From Glandiceps talaboti (taxonomy: Eukaryota > Hemichordata > Enteropneusta > Spengelidae), in contig NC_135568.1 of assembly GCF_964340395.1 (NCBI RefSeq), forward strand, positions 16,043,776 through 16,107,775: a stretch of 64,000 nt of DNA, written 5' to 3'. Of this stretch, positions 58,718 through 64,000 are shown one piece after another. Positions within the stretch are counted from its first letter, which is position 1; every line of letters starts with the position of its first letter. The position numbers were made by a program, and so were the translations under genes. Below the pieces are notes generated by a model. The model searched no databases, was not told the origin of the DNA, and saw nothing but the letters and a program-made list of their open reading frames with translations.

Positions 58718-59211
58718 AAAGCGACGAACCTGAAGAAAAACACAAAATGTGGCGATTATCATTTTCTATGGTGGAGAAATTCATCTTAAGACAAGCCGAC
58801 AGCAAAAGTGATAACACCAATCGTAAACCGTGCTATCGTTTCTTGAAGTGCCTAATTCACTATCTCAAAACCAAACCTGAAGCTAAAGACAGGCGTTTCT
58901 TTGAATGCTTTTCTACATTCCAACTAAAAACAGTATTTCTCCATTGTTGTGTGAAATACCCACGTGACGAGCAGTGGTCGAAGGAGAAGAGGATAGACAG
59001 AGTAAAAGACATGCTGAAATACTTTATTCAACGACTACGACGTAGAGAGCTTAATTTTTTCTTTCTGCCAGACTATAACATGTTTGCTCCGGACCTCTTC
59101 CATGCAGTTACTCTTGAAGGCTTGGCAAGAAGACTCGAGGAGGGCGCCCTCTCGAAATTGGAGAATGAGGATGTCAATTGGCTGAAAAAGCTGATGCACG
59201 ACGCCACGTAA
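58718..59211 (+). CDS. cGAS-like receptor, exon 4 (Mab-21 C-terminal domain)
   Basis: Acceptor cattttcag|AA, phase 1; stop TAA at 59209-59211. KMWRLSFSMVEKFIL, CYRFLKCLIHYLK, FSTFQLKTVFLHCCVKYPRD, MLKYFIQRLRRRELNFFFLP and DYNMFAPDLF are the standard Mab-21/cGAS helical lobe. Where vertebrate cGAS has the H-CC-C zinc thumb, only ADSKSDNTNRKPCYRF is present, so the zinc-binding insertion is absent. The joined protein is 641 residues if the A7 shift is bridged. Expected role: cytosolic sensor making a cyclic nucleotide signal after nucleic-acid binding; ligand and product cannot be inferred. Confidence 0.9.
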
Positions 59212-59677
59212 CTCAAACACTCGTGGGGTATTCAACAACGTTAACTACCTCATGTATTGTAATCAATACATATATATGCGAAAACTTACTTAATTTCAAA
59301 AGTTGAAAGTTTGCCATCCTATGGCATTCTGTCACAACATATCAAATGTACAAAGCAAAAGTAAGCGAAACGTTATATATCCCAATGGCGTAAAGATCAA
59401 GCACGTGATACATACTATTATAAGTATACATATATATATACACACACATCATTATCATCATCATTCGTCCATGGACGGAAAAACCGCAGTTTCATCAATA
59501 GCACACTTTGTATATTTCCTCCACATTTCTCTATTGTTCATGAAGGTGAGAACTTCTCCCTTTCATTATTTAGGGCAACTTCCTTTTTCATACATATATC
59601 AGCATATCCGTAAATGTCAGCATACGGTATATATATATATATATATTGAGGGTAGAAGAAAATCAAGTCGGGTTTTT

Positions 59678-59723
59678 CGTCTCTACAAGCCTGTTTCGTG
59701 AGTAAATCACTCGTCAGGAGATG
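59678..59723 (-). ncRNA. Putative type-I hammerhead ribozyme, - strand (mirror)
   Basis: Exact reverse-complement image of 59738-59783 about the centre 59730/59731; same core, helices and GTA site read on the minus strand. Confidence 0.8.
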
Positions 59724-59737
59724 TTGGTGTACACCAA

Positions 59738-59783
59738 CATCTCCTGACGAGTGATTTACTCACGAAACAGGCTTGTAGAGACG
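59738..59783 (+). ncRNA. Putative type-I hammerhead ribozyme, + strand
   Basis: CTGACGA at 59744-59750; helix II GTGA/TCAC with loop TTTAC (59751-59763); GAAA at 59764-59767. Helix III is ACA/TGT (59767-59769 with 59774-59776) with loop GGCT. The cleavage triplet is GTA, ending at 59777. Helix I TCTC (59740-59743) pairs with GAGA (59778-59781), then an A-C mismatch and a C-G pair. All core positions that I can check are canonical, including G10.1-C11.1. Confidence 0.8.
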
Positions 59784-59881
59784 AAAAACCCGACTTGATT
59801 TTCTTCTACCCTCAACATATACTCCGCTCTGCGTGCAGACGTATCGAGCACTGTACTACGGACAAATCTTACCACTGACTT

Positions 59882-60850
<969 letters not shown>

Positions 60851-60854
60851 CCTG

Positions 60855-60855
60855 C

Positions 60856-60889
<34 letters not shown>

Positions 60890-60950
60890 ATGTATGTATG
60901 TATGTGTGTGTGTATGTATGTATGTATGTATGTATGTATGTATGTATGTC
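60855..60950. repeat. (TG)n(TATG)n microsatellite
   Basis: Followed by a G-rich stretch. A second (TATG)n array with (GGGT)n lies at 61158-61220. Confidence 0.95.
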
Positions 60951-61810
60951 GGGTGGGGTGGGGGGTTGAACTGTTGATACTTCTGTTGTCAACTTTTTAC
61001 AACAAAAGTTGAAGTTTCAACAGAAGAGTTTTCCCCCTCTACATACACACCTTGTATTAATAGTACTACGCATTGACTTGAAATTAATCGTAGTAGTCTG
61101 AAACAATTATAAATCATGGCCAATTAATAATTTAGAAGGTGCGGGGAGCTGAGACTGTATGTATGTATGTATGTATGTATGTATGTATGTATGTATGTAT
61201 GTATGTGGGTGGGTGGGTTAGCGGGTTCCTAATATGCAGTGGGTGCATGGGTGGGTGATTGAGTAGTGAGTGAGTAGGTAGGTAGGTAGGTAGTTACTGA
61301 GTAGGGCATCGCAACTGGGAAACTCAAAAGAAAGCCATGCCCATGACTTTCATTATAGGGTAATTTTAGGGGTAAAAAGGAAAGGCTGTTCTGGTTGTCT
61401 TTTCAGTACAAGGCAATAACTTCTACTAGTATTGTTGACAATGCGTGTAGTAGAAAACCTCTGTGTAGTTTGATTGCCAGTCACTACAACGTAATGATAT
61501 TCAAACAGCCCGAAAACTATTTTCCACTTTCCGAAAAGTACACATTTTTAGATTATTTTCATAAGAAAGATTCATAAATGAGTGTACGGTATCAATTTTG
61601 ACATTTTTCCATGACAATTTTCAAGATTTTGTTTACTGTAGTCAAACCCTTTCATATACTGCAAAGATTCCAGTGAAATAATGAAATCAACACACTGCAA
61701 TGTTTTTTTCAAAATATTTCCATCAAAATGTGTTAAAATTGCATCTGAATTAAGATATTTATTAATTTTAGCAAATTTCCCTCATAATCAGTAAAATTGA
61801 ACCTGTGTTA

Positions 61811-62095
61811 GTTGCAGGACTTGTCCTGAAGCTGAAAGGGGTGTGTCAGTTGCAGGACTTGTCCTGAAGCTGAAAGGGGTGTGTCAGTTGCAGGAATTGT
61901 CCTGCAGCTGAAAGGGGTGTGTCAGATGCAGGACTTGTCCTGAAGCTGAAAGGGGTGTGTCAGTTGCAGGAATTGTCCTGAAGCTGAAAGGGGTGTGTCA
62001 GCTGCAGGAATTGTCCTGAAGCTGAAAGGGGTGTGTCAGATGCAGGATTTGTCCTGAAGCTGAAAGTGGTGTGTCAGTTGCAGGATTGAATTGCC
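61811..62095. repeat. Minisatellite, 38-bp unit, about 7.5 copies
   Basis: Unit starts gttgcaggacttgtcctgaa and ends ggggtgtgtca. Within each unit GCAGGAC and GTCCTG are inverted, so every copy can form a small stem. Only a few substitutions separate copies. Confidence 0.95.
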
Positions 62096-64000
62096 TAACA
62101 GTTTCTGAAATTGTTGCATAGTTGAACTGCTTATAAATGCTCTGCATGACACAAGGATCCAGTCAATAAACCACACTCTAGAATTGGTTCAGGATCGTGG
62201 ATTTTATAAAGTAACCTATTATTTATTTGTTTTCTTTTTATTTAGTTGAGGGGGTCATATACAGGTGTTCTTGGCTAATACCATAGACAACACTGGTGCC
62301 TTTGTAGTGCTACCAATCCATCTTCATTACCTAAAAAAAGGAAAGAATATATAGAATTAATGTCCTGTTTGACATATACACTGCGAGAAATATTATATCA
62401 ATGTGTATGTGACAGATATTATTTCAACAAATTAAACATTGTTAAATTTGTTCACGAGAAATTCTTTACACAATACATGTAGTCTTCCAAAGATATTCAC
62501 AATTATTTTAGTCGAATGAGTCATTCCTACTCAACAAGGCAAGTACAAGCAATGATTTATGTACTCCAAGAGCCACACACAAGTAGGGTCTGTTTCACAT
62601 AAAGAATGCACCACAGAAATATGGAATAGACTACCATTGAATATCAGGAACATCCACGGCCCCGCCAGTCAGAGTTCAAATGAGAGTTAAAAAAAATATC
62701 TATATTCGATTAATACAAATTGGGCATATCTTTACGCTTTGTCATAGTGTGTTAATTTTGATGATCCAAGATTTAGTATGTCACATTTGACATATGGCAG
62801 TTATGCCGAGATAGTATTTATTGTCAATGTCAAATGTACTGTATTTATATGACTAGTTAAGTTGCAAAACAAATATTTTCATTCCCCTTTCCCCTTAGTC
62901 ATTGATATACATATTCATCTTGACTAGTAAATGTGTTTTGTTATGTTATGAACTTATATTCATGATATATATTTTTGGCATAAATAATTATTAATTTAGG
63001 AGTCCAGATTTTGACTAATTGAAATTTGAGAAATAAATTCTAAAATATTTCACAAGGCTATCTTAACTTTTGATTAAAAATGATGTGTGGGATTTTTGTC
63101 TTTCAACAGTGAATTTGTGTCTTCATATGATTATGATAATATAAGATACATGTACTACTACAATACTTAGTGCAGTTGCGATAATGATGCTAAAATATAT
63201 GTACAATGTATCTTGACAGAATGGTAATGACATGTAAATGAATGCATGATGAGCACCTTTTGAACGTAATGAACTTCCTTTGGTGTGAATGGTTTGTTTA
63301 CCAATCCAAGCCATTGCATGGAACAGAATAGTACTGTATAATATTTCAGGCAGGCAAACACCGCGTCATAAAGCACCCACGTTTAATACAGAAGTACGAT
63401 ATTTATATCTATAAATGAGTAGTACTAATAACGTCAATACGAATGATAAATACAAACATCGTCAGATAGAACTTAGAACGACTGCAATACAAACAATGGA
63501 AGGATTGTCATGACGACTTTCTACTTTGCATAAAATATGTACGATTTCGCTGATAAAGTGATATGACGTTTATCCACAAACTCAATCATACAACAACTTA
63601 GTCCTGCTTGCATACGTCTATAAACAGGACAACTAAACTGTTTGGCATGTTACTTACCGTGCATTTCTCATGGACTCCTCGATCCAAACACACGGCCATC
63701 GCGTCGTTTTCCAAAACAGAGGTCACGTATATTACGTAATGCTTACAAGTACCAGCTGGGTTGCATATCCGAACAAAAGGAGTCTGGGTAATCAGGATTA
63801 GTTCATGTTATGAACAGGTCATATACGAGTAACTGAACATGATAACGCTACACACACTGTGACACACACACACACATACAAATGTTTCTTCCGTGCATGT
63901 TAAGACGCGTTGCATGCATTTTGATTCGATCTATTTCAAAGTAAGATTCTTTCACGCAAGCAGTTTTTAGTTATATGTCTTTGGGCAATGACTGCAGTCG
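62096..64000. other. Non-coding right end
   Basis: AT-rich. Around 62595-62690 a fragment reads TEIWNRLPLNIRN, resembling the C-terminal end of a LINE ORF2 or related element; it is very short. No gene recognised on either strand up to the window edge. Confidence 0.4.

Larger units (their letters stand above)
59646..59815. mobile_element. Perfect 170-bp palindrome with a hammerhead ribozyme on each strand (family 1)
   Basis: Arms 59646-59730 and 59731-59815 are exact reverse complements with no spacer (centre ggtgt|acacc). A TA-rich tract lies directly to the left and a (TA)n array begins 68 bp to the right (59884). Each arm carries a complete type-I hammerhead core on its outward-reading strand. 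The right flank (59816-59883) matches the module seen beside the family 2 hairpins. Confidence 0.85.

Overview
The window is AT-rich animal nuclear DNA, probably from a marine invertebrate. Intron-rich genes with GT-AG junctions, mosaic extracellular domains (vWA, EGF-like, sushi, HYR, ephrin-receptor-like), a cGAS-like receptor, non-LTR and Penelope-type retroelement remains, tRNA-derived SINE sequence and very abundant microsatellites fit this. The architecture suggests an invertebrate deuterostome (hemichordate or cephalochordate grade), but a lophotrochozoan cannot be excluded.

Three protein-coding genes can be modelled, all on the + strand. (1) 2993-35977: a 15-exon gene for a secreted 1,129-residue protein of SVEP1/polydom-like build: signal peptide - vWA - EGF-like - Eph-like - sushi - HYR - HYR - sushi - [module A] - Eph-like - sushi - [module A] - Eph-like. 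Exon phases chain without error and the summed length is an exact multiple of 3. A second, divergent copy of exon 1 lies upstream at 226-701 with the same donor phase. (2) 41516-43429: a two-exon, 441-residue ATP-grasp ligase. Its roughly 3-kb upstream region is duplicated downstream at 44.5-47.5 kb without the coding exon. (3) 54741-59211: a four-exon cGAS-like receptor with the NTase residues E/D/D and a Mab-21 C-terminal domain, but with a +1 reading-frame shift at an A7 run in exon 1.

The non-coding DNA is dominated by mobile elements. There are three truncated LINEs (13.9-15.8, 20.3-22.6 and 30.6-31.6 kb). A family of roughly 0.9-1.4-kb elements has short palindromic ends. A 64-bp-TIR MITE has a 9-bp target duplication. 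A SINE is present with a second copy of its head. Penelope-like remains occur near 34-36 and 43.5 kb. Many (TA)n, (TG)n, (CTGT)n and (ATGT)n arrays are present.

The most unusual signal is a set of hairpin or palindromic elements next to (TA)n arrays (9.9-10.25, 42.8-43.04 and 59.65-59.88 kb). They carry sequences matching the hammerhead ribozyme core, including a perfect 170-bp palindrome with one hammerhead on each strand. The two hammerhead families also share a flanking module, which suggests one superfamily of small ribozyme-bearing retroelements.
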